NCBI GenBank assembly: GCA_002412865.1
Contig: DHVW01000017.1
Location: 8,529 to 72,528 of the forward strand
From: Sulfurovum sp. UBA5198
Lineage (GTDB): Bacteria > Campylobacterota > Campylobacteria > Campylobacterales > Sulfurovaceae
DNA length: 64,000 nt
Reading direction: 5' to 3'
Shown here: in pieces, positions 15,893 to 24,834 of the stretch
Layout: every line of letters begins with the position of its first letter
How positions within the stretch are numbered: the stretch's first letter is position 1
Notes under the pieces: model-generated
What the model was told of the DNA's origin: nothing
The model's input: the letters and a program-made list of their open reading frames with translations, nothing else
Database searches by the model: none
Position numbers and translations under genes: made by a program

Positions 15893-17362
15893 TTACGCTG
15901 CCATAGGCGTTTTATTTGTTAACTCTTCTGTGATTACTCTAGAAGAAGTTATAGTTTTATACATATTATATGCAAACATCACGAAACCAGTAAAATACAT
16001 CAATCCAGCCAATGCTCTAATCACATAGTACGGGTGCAATACATCAACCGTATCTATGAAGCTATACATTAGATTTCCATACTCATCAACAGCTCTCCAC
16101 ATCATACCTTGAGTGATACCAGCTATCCACATAGATGTGAAGTACAGAACAATCGCAGTAATTTGTAGCCAAAACTGAGTTTCGATAAGTTTTTTAGAGT
16201 AAATCTCTCTTTTGAATATTCTAGGAGCCATGTGGAACAAAGCTGCCATAGTCATAAACACAACCCAACCAAGAACACCATCGTGAACATGCCCAGGAAT
16301 CCAATCAGTGAAGTGAGCAATTGCATTTACTGATTTAATCGCTTGAATAGGACCTTCAATAGTACTAAGCATATAGAATGTAGATGCAAGAACCATTAGT
16401 TTGATTAGTGGATTTTCAGTAAGCTGATTCCACTCACCCTTCATAGTAAGAAGCATATTAATAGCTGACCCCCATGAAGGTAGAATTAGAACTACAGAGA
16501 ATACAGAACCCATAGTTTGCATCCAATCTGGAACAGTTGACCAAAGAAGGTGGTGTGAACCAGCCCAAAGATATACGAACATTAGACCCCAGAATGAAAG
16601 GAGTGAAAGTTTGTATGAATAGATCGCTTGACCAGACTCTTTTGGTAAAAAGTAATAAATTTGTGCGATAATACCTACAGTGAAAATAAATGCAACTGCA
16701 TTGTGACCAAACCACCATTGAACAAGAGCATCATTTGTACCAGAGTACATAGATACTGAGTGCATAATACTACCAATTCCACCTGATGCGAAATATGTAG
16801 GAACTTCCATATTGTTAAATAGGTAAAGCATAGCAACACCAAGGAAACATGCTATATAGTACCACATAGATATATAAAGAGATTTTTCTCTTCTCATACC
16901 AATCAGTGCAAACATAGCTACACCCCAAAGTACCCATATAAGTACAACTACTATATCAATTGGCCATTCAAACTCTGCATACTCTTTAGAAGTAGTATAT
17001 CCAAGAAGAAGCGATATAACTGCAAGTAAAGCTCCTACAAAGTATAGCCAAAAATGAATCTTAGCAATAGTCATAATAAATTTAGACTCTGCCATAGATA
17101 CCTTTAGTACTCTTTGAGAAATATAATAAAAAGTAGCCCAAATACCACTCAACAAAAATCCATAAACAACAACATCTGTATGGATTGGTCTTAATCTAGA
17201 AAAAGTACCATATTCTCCAATAAGATAGTTAAGTTCTGGAAATGCTAATTGAGACGCTATAAGCGTTCCAACAAGCATACCTAGAATTCCGAATAAAATT
17301 GTCGTATATGTAAACAATTTTACTACGGAATAATCATATTCCAATGCTGCGTTTGATTGCAT
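15893..17362 (-). CDS. ccoN: cbb3 cytochrome c oxidase catalytic subunit I
   Basis: CcoN is the proton-pumping O2-reducing subunit with low-spin heme b and the heme b3-CuB site. Twelve membrane helices are expected. Visible landmarks are the heme ligand region RLRPIHTDVVVYGFL, the CuB helix segment WWFGHNAVAF, the SHHLLWSTVPDWMQ segment, and WIPGHVHDGVLGW. The length is 489 residues. I chose the ATG at 17362, preceded by AAAGGGGG, over a start 18 codons upstream that lacks a site. It is the first gene of the cco operon and probably supports microaerobic respiration. Confidence 0.96.
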   Translation of the reverse strand: MQSNAALEYDYSVVKLFTYTTILFGILGMLVGTLIASQLAFPELNYLIGEYGTFSRLRPIHTDVVVYGFLLSGIWATFYYISQRVLKVSMAESKFIMTIAKIHFWLYFVGALLAVISLLLGYTTSKEYAEFEWPIDIVVVLIWVLWGVAMFALIGMRREKSLYISMWYYIACFLGVAMLYLFNNMEVPTYFASGGIGSIMHSVSMYSGTNDALVQWWFGHNAVAFIFTVGIIAQIYYFLPKESGQAIYSYKLSLLSFWGLMFVYLWAGSHHLLWSTVPDWMQTMGSVFSVVLILPSWGSAINMLLTMKGEWNQLTENPLIKLMVLASTFYMLSTIEGPIQAIKSVNAIAHFTDWIPGHVHDGVLGWVVFMTMAALFHMAPRIFKREIYSKKLIETQFWLQITAIVLYFTSMWIAGITQGMMWRAVDEYGNLMYSFIDTVDVLHPYYVIRALAGLMYFTGFVMFAYNMYKTITSSRVITEELTNKTPMAA

Positions 17363-17421
17363 GCAATACCCCCTTTGTGATTTTGTGTGTGATAAAATAA
17401 TAATTTTAACACTCAATTAAC

Positions 17422-17427
17422 ATTATA
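17422..17427 (-). promoter_or_regulatory. Probable -10 box of the cco operon in a 316-base gap
   Basis: In the gap between ccoN and ddl (17363-17678), the minus strand reads TATTATAAT 60 bases before the ccoN start. AT-rich runs follow further upstream. I looked for an FNR-like TTGAT-N4-ATCAA palindrome and saw none that is convincing. Apart from this box and the hairpin after ddl, I see no gene or RNA in this gap. Confidence 0.4.
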
Positions 17428-17657
17428 ATACAAATTTTAAATGCTAAGCTTAAACTTTTGGCATTAATTTCAGAAATTTAATAATAACTTAACAATTTGT
17501 ATCAATAATATGAAAATATGGCTATTTTAGGGCTTTATAGGAGTAAATAACTCTGATTATATGATAATTTCACTGTCTTAAATTTAAGATTTAAATAAGT
17601 TTTGAATTAATTTCGCCAAAATAAGATACATTTTGATTTTTTAGAGAGGTAATTTAA

Positions 17658-17680
17658 AAGCTTAATAAAAAATTAAGCTT
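17658..17680 (-). terminator. Hairpin at the end of ddl
   Basis: A perfect 9-bp inverted repeat (AAGCTTAAT and ATTAAGCTT) closes a 5-nt A loop right at the ddl stop codon. It is AT-rich and followed on the minus strand by only a short T run, so it is a plausible but weak intrinsic terminator. Confidence 0.4.
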
Positions 17681-18719
17681 AAGCCTTCCCTTTGGCACTT
17701 TGGATAGAGTGTATATAAGCGTAGTCTATTTTTATCTTTGGCTCTTTTTGTAGTTTTGAGCTTAGTTTTATTACCATATCTTCGAAGTTTTCAAATAGGT
17801 AGTTGGCCATAGACCCTGGTATCGGGTTAATTTCATTTAGGTAAACTTCATCATTTTGAACAAAAAAGTCACATCTAATAATACTGCCTTTAAAGAGTGT
17901 GCCATAAATTTGTTTGAAGCTATCTTGAATTTTAGAAGCAATTTCTGGGCTTACATCAGCACTGACAACTGTTCCATCACGTGAAAAATCCATATATTTC
18001 TTCTCGAAATCCAAAAACTCCTCTTTATGTGGTTCTTCAATAATAGATAGATTCCAATCATCCGTAAATGTACCTGCTTGATTATACTCTTTGATACCAT
18101 CCATAAATGGTTCGATTAGAACATCCGTATCAAACTCAAATGCAACATCAAGTGCATAATCAAGCTCACTAATATCTTTTACAATACTAACACCTATACT
18201 ACTACCTAGCCTAGCTGGCTTGATAATCACTGGCAATGGTGTTTTAATTTTTCTCTCATCATTAATAGTGATTAGCTCATATGGTAAGCTTTTAACTCCT
18301 ACACTAGCGGCAAAGAATTTCGTATAAAGCTTATTATAACTCATAGCACAAGCCTCAAGGCGCGGGGATATATATGGCACACCATTAAATTCCATAAGTG
18401 CAGCTATCTTGCCATCCTCTCCATCTCTACCATGGATTAAATTTAAAACTGCGTCGGTAGCTACTAATTTTGTACCCATCATTCCCATAATTACAAAACC
18501 ACCTTTTTGTAATTGTAGTTTTTTGCATTTTTTGTATGCTCCAGAACTAAATGTAGTTGATTTCATATCTTTTCTATCAATTAAGTAAAACTCTCGTTCG
18601 CTACTCACAAAAATATTAACCAAATTTGTCTTTTTAAATACCTTTTGCATAGTAATACTACTAACTATACTAATCTCATGCTCATAGCTAGAGCCACCAA
18701 ATAAAATACCTAAATTCAT
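17679..18719 (-). CDS. ddl: D-alanine--D-alanine ligase
   Basis: Ddl joins two D-Ala molecules with ATP for peptidoglycan synthesis. The ATP-grasp landmarks are visible: FGGSSYEHEISIVS at the N-terminus, GRDGEDGKIAALMEF, IIKPARLGSSIGVSIVKD, and the metal-binding EINPIPGSMANYLF near the C-terminus. The length of 346 residues is typical of Campylobacterota. It is the last gene of a six-gene run and follows carA by 15 bases. Alanine racemase lies elsewhere, at 42.2 kb. Confidence 0.94.
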   Translation of the reverse strand: MNLGILFGGSSYEHEISIVSSITMQKVFKKTNLVNIFVSSEREFYLIDRKDMKSTTFSSGAYKKCKKLQLQKGGFVIMGMMGTKLVATDAVLNLIHGRDGEDGKIAALMEFNGVPYISPRLEACAMSYNKLYTKFFAASVGVKSLPYELITINDERKIKTPLPVIIKPARLGSSIGVSIVKDISELDYALDVAFEFDTDVLIEPFMDGIKEYNQAGTFTDDWNLSIIEEPHKEEFLDFEKKYMDFSRDGTVVSADVSPEIASKIQDSFKQIYGTLFKGSIIRCDFFVQNDEVYLNEINPIPGSMANYLFENFEDMVIKLSSKLQKEPKIKIDYAYIHSIQSAKGKA

Positions 18720-18734
18720 ATATTTCCTTTAAAA

Positions 18735-19856
18735 TTATTTCAACATATTGTAAAATTCACCAAATACAAAACTACTCTCATGTGGTCCTGGACTTGCTTC
18801 TGGATGATGCTGTACTGACATTGATGGAGAATTATTGTACTTTAATCCCTCAATTGTACCATCAAATAGATTTGTATGTGTTACAGTAGCTACTTCGATA
18901 ATATTATCAGGTACATTATAATTGTGGTTTTGTGCTGTTATCTCAACTTCACCAGTAACTACATTTTTAACAGGGTGATTTCCACCATGATGTCCAAATT
19001 TTAGTTTATATGTATCGTAACCATGAGCAATTGAAAGTAGTTGATGTCCTAGGCATATACCAAAAAGAGGAATTTTATGAGAAATTAATTCCCTAATTTT
19101 ATCCTGTTCTTTAGTTAGAATAAGTGGGTCACCAGGACCATTTGATAGAAAAACTCCACTAATTTCGCCATTGTCATATTTGCTTATTATATCAATAGCA
19201 GCAATACTATTTGGTACAACTTCTACACTCATGCCTGCATTTGTAAGCTCATTTAGGATATTTCTCTTGATGCCAAAATCCAAAGCGATAATCTTTTTTG
19301 TAGTCTTAGGTGTTGCATAATCAAAAGTCTCGATATCATATCTAGCGTGAGTATGAATATATGCCTCTTTTGTGCTAACTTGTTCTATGTAGTTTATATC
19401 TTCTATTCTTGGTGCTTTCTCTAGCAATGATTTTAACTCTTCTTTGTCATGAATTTCAGTAGATGCTATCATCATCATAGAACCCTCTTCACGGAGCATT
19501 TTTGTAAGAAATCTAGTATCAATATCTGTAATACCAAGTACCCCAAATCTATTTAGTAGCTCACTTAGTGTCTCCTCGCTTCTAAAGTTTGATGGTCGTG
19601 GCTGATAGTTTCTTACTATTATCCCTTTACAAAAAACGCTTTTACTTTCCATGTCTTGTTCATTACAACCTACATTCCCAATTTCTGGCATTGTAAAAGT
19701 GACGAATTGACCTGCATAACTAGGGTCGCTTGTGATCTCTTGGTATCCAGTCATAGAAGTATTAAATACTATTTCACCAACACTAGTTCCATCACTACCA
19801 AAGCTTTTAGCCTCTAGAAATAGTCCATTTTCGAGATATAGTGAGATTTTTTTCAT
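18735..19856 (-). CDS. carA: Carbamoyl-phosphate synthase small (glutaminase) chain
   Basis: CarA releases ammonia from glutamine and hands it to CarB for arginine and pyrimidine synthesis. The N-terminal domain shows TSMTGYQEITSDPSYAGQ. The C-terminal class I amidotransferase domain shows FLSNGPGDP, the nucleophile in FGICLGHQLLS and the His-Glu pair in VQHHPEASPGPHE. The length of 373 residues is standard. Its ATG overlaps the DUF507 stop as TAATG. CarB is not in this window. Confidence 0.96.
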   Translation of the reverse strand: MKKISLYLENGLFLEAKSFGSDGTSVGEIVFNTSMTGYQEITSDPSYAGQFVTFTMPEIGNVGCNEQDMESKSVFCKGIIVRNYQPRPSNFRSEETLSELLNRFGVLGITDIDTRFLTKMLREEGSMMMIASTEIHDKEELKSLLEKAPRIEDINYIEQVSTKEAYIHTHARYDIETFDYATPKTTKKIIALDFGIKRNILNELTNAGMSVEVVPNSIAAIDIISKYDNGEISGVFLSNGPGDPLILTKEQDKIRELISHKIPLFGICLGHQLLSIAHGYDTYKLKFGHHGGNHPVKNVVTGEVEITAQNHNYNVPDNIIEVATVTHTNLFDGTIEGLKYNNSPSMSVQHHPEASPGPHESSFVFGEFYNMLK

Positions 19857-20407
19857 TACAACATGCCTCTTTTGATAAGTTCTTCCTCATAAAGTCTCTC
19901 ATATAGTAGTTCATAATCTGCACTTCCAGGGATTAGTTCTCTCTTCATGCTTTTGATTTTGCTATATACTATATCATCAATTGCTTCATACGCATCAGCA
20001 AATGATCTAAATGATTTAAATATAATATTTTTTATTTGATTTTCATTTGTATCATATTCTGCTAGATAGTTCTCATAAAGCTCATCTAGTATTTTGTGTG
20101 CTAGGTCATTATATCTATCATTATAGTCCATTATCACGCCAAACTCTGGTGCCATTTTCTTTTTTATCATAAAAAATAGCTGTCGCTCATCGGCCAGTTG
20201 AAATTCAATTTCATCAATATTTTCTTCGAGCATCTCTTTGACTTTACTATCTAAGCTGCTTTCTTGCTTTAGGTTAATATCTATGATAGCCTTACATGCT
20301 TCTACTACTGCTTCTTTACCTTTTGGTAATTTTACGAAATCTGCATTTGCTAAATCGATCGCTATTTTTCCTGCCACATATCTAGTTTGGTTTGGTTTTA
20401 ATCTCAT
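19856..20407 (-). CDS. DUF507 family protein
   Basis: This 183-residue protein is mostly helical and charged, with no membrane segment or signal peptide. It starts MRLKPNQTRYVAGKIAIDL and has a second repeat-like half that ends with YELLYERLYEEELIKRGML, which fits DUF507. Its place just before carA is, as I recall, conserved in Campylobacter. It starts 9 bases after purA and overlaps carA by one base. Function is unknown. Confidence 0.75.
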   Translation of the reverse strand: MRLKPNQTRYVAGKIAIDLANADFVKLPKGKEAVVEACKAIIDINLKQESSLDSKVKEMLEENIDEIEFQLADERQLFFMIKKKMAPEFGVIMDYNDRYNDLAHKILDELYENYLAEYDTNENQIKNIIFKSFRSFADAYEAIDDIVYSKIKSMKRELIPGSADYELLYERLYEEELIKRGML

Positions 20408-20416
20408 ACTATCTCC

Positions 20417-21670
20417 TTAGTCTCTAATGATTGTATCATCTCTATCTGGGCTTGTAGATATGATACCTATTTTTGTGCCTACCATCTTCTCTAATGCCAT
20501 TATATAATCTTTTGCTGTTTGTGGAAGCTTATCAAACTCTCTAACGCCTTCACTTCTATCCCATCCTGCGAAAATTGTATAGATTGGTGTTGCTGAGTCT
20601 AAATCATATGGTACATAATCTACTATTTCGCCTTCTACCTCATATCCAGTACATACTTTTACTTCATTAAATCCATCAAGTACATCTAGTTTCATCAATG
20701 AAATTCTATCCACTCCATTTACTCTCACTGCGTGACGCATTGCAACAGCGTCAAACCAACCACATCTTCGTGGGCGACCTGTTGTAGTACCAAACTCATG
20801 ACCTCGTTCCCTTATAAGCTCACCATCATTACCTAAATCTTCACTAGGGAAAGGTCCGTTACCAACTCTAGTGCAGTATGCTTTTGCTATTCCTGTTACT
20901 TTTCCAATATCCTTTGGATTAAGACCCAAACCACTACAAGCTCCAGCACTTACAGTCGTTGAACTCGTCACAAACGGATATGTACCATGGTCGATATCTA
21001 GCATTGTGCCTTGAGCACCTTCTAGGAGTACTCTTTTATTCTCTTTTAGTGCGTCCCACACCATTAGAGTCGTATCCACTATGAACGGGGATAAGATTTT
21101 TTTATACTCTTCAAGCTCACTTGTTAGCTCAGTTAGAGATGGAACAAACACACCTAAAACTTCCATAAGAGATGCATGTTGCGTTAAGTGTGCGATAATT
21201 TTGGCAGCTAGCTTACTTGGGTTTTGTAGCTCACCTACTCTATGTCCTACTCTTGCTACTTTATCGCCATATGCTGGTCCAATGCCTTTGCCTGTTGTAC
21301 CTATTGCACTTTTACCTTTTAGTAATTCAAATGCTTTATCAATTTGTGAATGGTATCCTAAAAGCAAATGAGCTTTATCAGATATAAACAATCTACCCTC
21401 TAAGTTGTCAAACTGTGTCATCTCTTTGATAAAATCTTTTGGAGAAAATACAACTCCATTACCAACTACATTTTTAGCATTTGGGTTTAGTATACCTGAT
21501 GGGATTAAGTGAAGTGCATACTTTTTGTCTCCAACGACTATTGTGTGACCTGCATTGTGTCCACCTGCAAATCTACATACAAAATCATTTTGATTTGCCA
21601 TATGATCTACTATCTTGCCTTTACCTTCATCGCCCCACTGTAATCCTACTATTATTTCTGCTTTGTTCAT
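20417..21670 (-). CDS. purA: Adenylosuccinate synthetase
   Basis: PurA condenses IMP with aspartate using GTP, the first committed step to AMP. The N-terminus has the P-loop-like VGLQWGDEGKGKIVDHMA with the catalytic Asp. FAGGHNAGHTIV, GTTGKGIGPAYGDKVAR and TTTGRPRRCGWFDAV follow in normal order. The length is about 417 residues. I chose the ATG at 21670 because it precedes the conserved N-terminus directly and overlaps the hisZ stop as ATGA. Confidence 0.97.
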   Translation of the reverse strand: MNKAEIIVGLQWGDEGKGKIVDHMANQNDFVCRFAGGHNAGHTIVVGDKKYALHLIPSGILNPNAKNVVGNGVVFSPKDFIKEMTQFDNLEGRLFISDKAHLLLGYHSQIDKAFELLKGKSAIGTTGKGIGPAYGDKVARVGHRVGELQNPSKLAAKIIAHLTQHASLMEVLGVFVPSLTELTSELEEYKKILSPFIVDTTLMVWDALKENKRVLLEGAQGTMLDIDHGTYPFVTSSTTVSAGACSGLGLNPKDIGKVTGIAKAYCTRVGNGPFPSEDLGNDGELIRERGHEFGTTTGRPRRCGWFDAVAMRHAVRVNGVDRISLMKLDVLDGFNEVKVCTGYEVEGEIVDYVPYDLDSATPIYTIFAGWDRSEGVREFDKLPQTAKDYIMALEKMVGTKIGIISTSPDRDDTIIRD

Positions 21671-22521
21671 TTCATTCCTTGATTCATTTTCATTGCGATA
21701 CACTCATCTGTGTATATCGCAAAACCTGACGCTTGTTCGTTGTCAATCGTATAGCTACCACCCATTGCTAAAAGTGAATTGCCACTAAACATTTTGAATG
21801 TTAATGACTCATAATATCTCATTTTTGAGTAGTAAAGAGGAGATATAATTATGTTTGTATATTCTACTTTACTAGCTTCATCTTTTAGTTTTTGCAACTC
21901 CTCTTTGATATCCATCGGATAGATATCTAGGTTGCTTAGGTCTGATACACTGTGCATCGTAACAAGATTTTTTATCCACTCATTTTTATCATTAAGGAGA
22001 GTTTCAATATTCATATTTTTCAATACCTCAATAGATATGCCATACTTCTCGTTCAGTAGTTGAGGTATACGCATATTTGATATCTGAAGTATCGGACCTA
22101 GACCTATAAGCGATAAAAGCTCTAGTGTAATGCTAAGTGCATTTTGAAAATTACCATGCAAAATCTCACCACCCACTTGATACTGTTCAATTGTTGGAAA
22201 TGTTACAGTCGGTTGTATGTAAAACCACTTTTTAAGCTCTACGCTTCGCCCTAATCTTTTTGTAGCGATACGCAATACATCTGGTGTAGAATCTGCTCTT
22301 AGCGTCACTGTATGATTATGATTGTCATTGAGACGGATTAGCGTATCGGTGTTATCAAAACTATCATGCTGATGGTATGAGAATAGTGGTGTGACTATCT
22401 CTTCAAATCCCAGTTGCTCAAGTTTTTGACTAGATACAAGCTCAATTTCTCTCTTTATCTTTGCACTTTTGCCAAAATATAGTTTTGAGCCGCTAGGGAT
22501 TTCATGTTCAAATATCATCAT
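21667..22521 (-). CDS. hisZ: ATP phosphoribosyltransferase regulatory subunit
   Basis: HisZ is a catalytically inactive relative of histidyl-tRNA synthetase. It pairs with short-form HisG at the first step of histidine synthesis. The protein keeps the class II core (FEEIVTPLFSYHQHDSFD, TLRADSTPDVLRIATK, QYQVGGEILHG) but is only 284 residues and lacks the C-terminal anticodon-binding domain. Motif 3 of a real synthetase (an R-x-R) is not seen. It overlaps the upstream aminotransferase and downstream purA genes by four bases each. An orphan HisS-like paralogue is the main alternative. Confidence 0.75.
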   Translation of the reverse strand: MMIFEHEIPSGSKLYFGKSAKIKREIELVSSQKLEQLGFEEIVTPLFSYHQHDSFDNTDTLIRLNDNHNHTVTLRADSTPDVLRIATKRLGRSVELKKWFYIQPTVTFPTIEQYQVGGEILHGNFQNALSITLELLSLIGLGPILQISNMRIPQLLNEKYGISIEVLKNMNIETLLNDKNEWIKNLVTMHSVSDLSNLDIYPMDIKEELQKLKDEASKVEYTNIIISPLYYSKMRYYESLTFKMFSGNSLLAMGGSYTIDNEQASGFAIYTDECIAMKMNQGMK

Positions 22522-23630
22522 ACTTCACTTTTAAAATATACTTCGCTAAAGACTTTACTGGCCGTTCCATCAAATACTCTTCTGCCCATCTTATCAAGTG
22601 CTAATTCAACTGCATTAACTACCCATGCACTCTCATATACAGGTATCAAACCCATTTGATTTATGCGGAAAATCTTCCCTTTTAGATGATCTTGACCACC
22701 AGCTATATTCACTCCATATTCATTTTTGAGTAGTTTTCTTATGGCTTCAGATTCTTCATCATGCACTGTACTCATGGACAAAGCTGGAGTTAATGGATAT
22801 ATCTCAAGACCTATTGCTCTTAGTGCTACACTTGTTGCATTCGCTCTTTTTCTAGTATTTACATAAAGTGCTTCTAGTCCACCCTCTTTTTCTATCTCGT
22901 CAAACATTGCATTGAGCCCAGCTATTAGAGTAGTGGCAGCAGTCCAAGCTGTTGTATTTTTCTTTTGATTTTTTATCTCTGTAGCTAAATTGAAATAATA
23001 ATCCTTGCCATTGCCAATCTTTTCAACAGCAGAGCTAGAAAGTCCTATCATGGCAAGCCCTGGAGGAAGCATAAGAGCTTTTTGACTACCGGTCACTAAA
23101 GCGTCGATATTTGTCGTATCTATTGGCTCAACAGCAACTGCTGTTATACCATCAGCGATTACCATAATATTTGGGTTAAGCTCTTTTACTCTAGCAGCTA
23201 TCTCTTCTACTGGGTGTCGCAAACCCCCAGCACTTTCACATATCTGAATACATATTGCATCTATATAAGGATTTTGCATTATTGCAGTTTCTACATCAGC
23301 TACACAAGTTGGTGTATTCCACTCATATTTCAACTCTACTTTTGGGATATTTAGAGCATCAGCAATCTTTCCAAACCGCTCACCAAATTTACCAGAATTA
23401 ATGGTTAATACCTTGCTATGAGCTAGATTTATCATACATGCTTGCATGGCACCCGTACCACTACTTGCTAACATAACGCACTCTTCCATGCCCATCATAG
23501 ATAGCAAATTCTCTCTCGCTTTTTCAAAAATAGCTTCAAACTCTGGGGTACGATGATGAAGTGTAACAGTAGCCATCGCTTGTCTTACGGATTCTAATAC
23601 TGGTGTTGGACCTGGTGTAAAGAGTAGCAT
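22518..23630 (-). CDS. Class V aminotransferase (alanine-glyoxylate/serine-pyruvate type)
   Basis: This is a fold-type I PLP enzyme of 370 residues. It starts LLFTPGPTPVLESVRQAM, contains MLASSGTGAMQACMIN, and has the PLP lysine in VTGSQKALMLPPGL. The pattern fits the alanine-glyoxylate/serine-pyruvate group rather than cysteine desulfurases. Its substrate cannot be told from sequence; a role in serine, glycine or alanine metabolism is possible. It is the first gene of the run leading through hisZ, purA, DUF507, carA and ddl, and its stop overlaps the hisZ start. Confidence 0.8.
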   Translation of the reverse strand: MLLFTPGPTPVLESVRQAMATVTLHHRTPEFEAIFEKARENLLSMMGMEECVMLASSGTGAMQACMINLAHSKVLTINSGKFGERFGKIADALNIPKVELKYEWNTPTCVADVETAIMQNPYIDAICIQICESAGGLRHPVEEIAARVKELNPNIMVIADGITAVAVEPIDTTNIDALVTGSQKALMLPPGLAMIGLSSSAVEKIGNGKDYYFNLATEIKNQKKNTTAWTAATTLIAGLNAMFDEIEKEGGLEALYVNTRKRANATSVALRAIGLEIYPLTPALSMSTVHDEESEAIRKLLKNEYGVNIAGGQDHLKGKIFRINQMGLIPVYESAWVVNAVELALDKMGRRVFDGTASKVFSEVYFKSEV

Positions 23631-23745
23631 TCTCTTCCTTTTTCTTTAGCATTTTAATTTGCTTATTATATCCAATATCACTTTAAAGGCTATTGTGCTG
23701 TCTTTGTCCACTATCTTTTTATAAAAAGAAAGCTTTTAGATGATA

Positions 23746-24273
23746 TTAATATGGTTTTTGTCCTACATAATTACCTGGTGGGCTATAATTACAAGACCAC
23801 ACTTGTGATTTATCATCACATATTGCTTTTGCACAGCCAACTTTTACTGTATCCCTCCATATTAACTGGGTATAGTGACCACAGACTTGTCCGAATAAAC
23901 ACCTATTTGATCCTAGGCTGTAATATTTTTTCTCTGCAGCCCAAGCATTAACAACATCTAGTGGATTAACATTTGCAATCTCTCTTCTAGATTGTGTATA
24001 TATAAGAGGGCTGCTCCAAAACAAATTCTCGCCAAGACCAGATATGTAACTATGGGACATTTTACACCCTCGTTCACTGGCTAATTTTCCTACCCATTGT
24101 GTTGCATTCTCACTTAATTCATCTGACCACTTTAGCTTTGCTAATCCATGCTCAGCTCTGATTGCATTATGTGCTGATAAAATTTTATTTATTTCAGACA
24201 TTTGTAATGCAAAACTATTTGTACCAAATATGATACAGATTATTGCAATTATAAATTTTTTATTGAATCTCAT
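23746..24273 (-). CDS. Secreted CAP/PR-1-like protein
   Basis: This 175-residue protein has a signal peptide (residues 1-22, FIIAIICIIFGTNSFA). Its CAP domain is complete: ILSAHNAIRAEHGL, the SHSYISGLGENLFWSS segment, CGHYTQLIWRDTVKVGCA and the end WSCNYSPPGNYVGQKPY. The two metal-site His and two Glu expected of CAP proteins appear present. Six cysteines remain after cleavage, the pattern of the disulfide-rich PR-1 and Pry proteins rather than the simpler bacterial YkwD form. It overlaps the end of aroK by four bases. CAP proteins often bind lipids or act at surfaces; its role here is unknown. Confidence 0.85.
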   Translation of the reverse strand: MRFNKKFIIAIICIIFGTNSFALQMSEINKILSAHNAIRAEHGLAKLKWSDELSENATQWVGKLASERGCKMSHSYISGLGENLFWSSPLIYTQSRREIANVNPLDVVNAWAAEKKYYSLGSNRCLFGQVCGHYTQLIWRDTVKVGCAKAICDDKSQVWSCNYSPPGNYVGQKPY

Positions 24274-24791
24274 TCTTGACTCTTTTTCGTTTCTGTGTCT
24301 ATCATCTCAACTATTTCATTTATACTCAAACTCTCTACATTTATTATAACATCAGCTACTTCACGGTAGAGTTTTGCTCTTTCATTGTAGAGTTTCTTGG
24401 CTTCTTTTTCTTTGTTAAATAATGGGCGTTTTGCTAATTTTTCTTTGGCATTTTTGGCATTTTTGAGCCTTTTATGTATCCATTCAAACGAGGCGTCTAG
24501 CAGTACGACTGTACCAAGACTCTTTAAATTATCAACCTTATAGAATCCACCTCCACAGCTGATAAGTGTGCCATTTACGCTAGATTCTATCCAATTAGCA
24601 GTCTCTTGCTCTAGGGCTCTAAAGTGGACTTCCCCCATTTTGTCAAATATTTTTTTGACCTCTTTATTGACTTTGGATTCTATAAGGTCATCTGTATCTA
24701 TGTTAAATACACCGTATTTTTTAGCGTATGCTCTAGCTATTGTGCCTTTGCCTACTCCCATAAAGCCTATCAAGATTATATTTTTTGTCAT
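24270..24791 (-). CDS. aroK: Shikimate kinase
   Basis: AroK phosphorylates shikimate in the route to chorismate. The P-loop is IGFMGVGKGTIARAY at residues 8-22; most homologues have a second G-K-S/T pattern here. The shikimate-binding DTDDLIE and SCGGGFY segments follow, then the lid region KNAKEKLAKRPLF with the essential Arg. The length of 173 residues is standard. The last bases overlap the start of the CAP gene, an unusual pairing. Confidence 0.93.
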   Translation of the reverse strand: MTKNIILIGFMGVGKGTIARAYAKKYGVFNIDTDDLIESKVNKEVKKIFDKMGEVHFRALEQETANWIESSVNGTLISCGGGFYKVDNLKSLGTVVLLDASFEWIHKRLKNAKNAKEKLAKRPLFNKEKEAKKLYNERAKLYREVADVIINVESLSINEIVEMIDTETKKSQE

Positions 24792-24834
24792 TTTTTACTC
24801 TTTGATTGTAATTATTCTAATTATATCACACACT

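Noticed and set aside
17363..17678. FNR-type palindrome upstream of ccoN
   Set aside because: I looked for TTGAT-N4-ATCAA on both strands and found only half-sites.
21667..22521. Histidyl-tRNA synthetase
   Set aside because: The protein lacks the anticodon-binding domain and a clear motif 3, and it is only 284 residues. HisZ is the better call.
24270..24791. aroK as a gluconate kinase or other P-loop kinase
   Set aside because: The DTDDLIE and CGGGFY segments and the lid Arg fit shikimate kinase, so the change in the P-loop end is taken as family variation.
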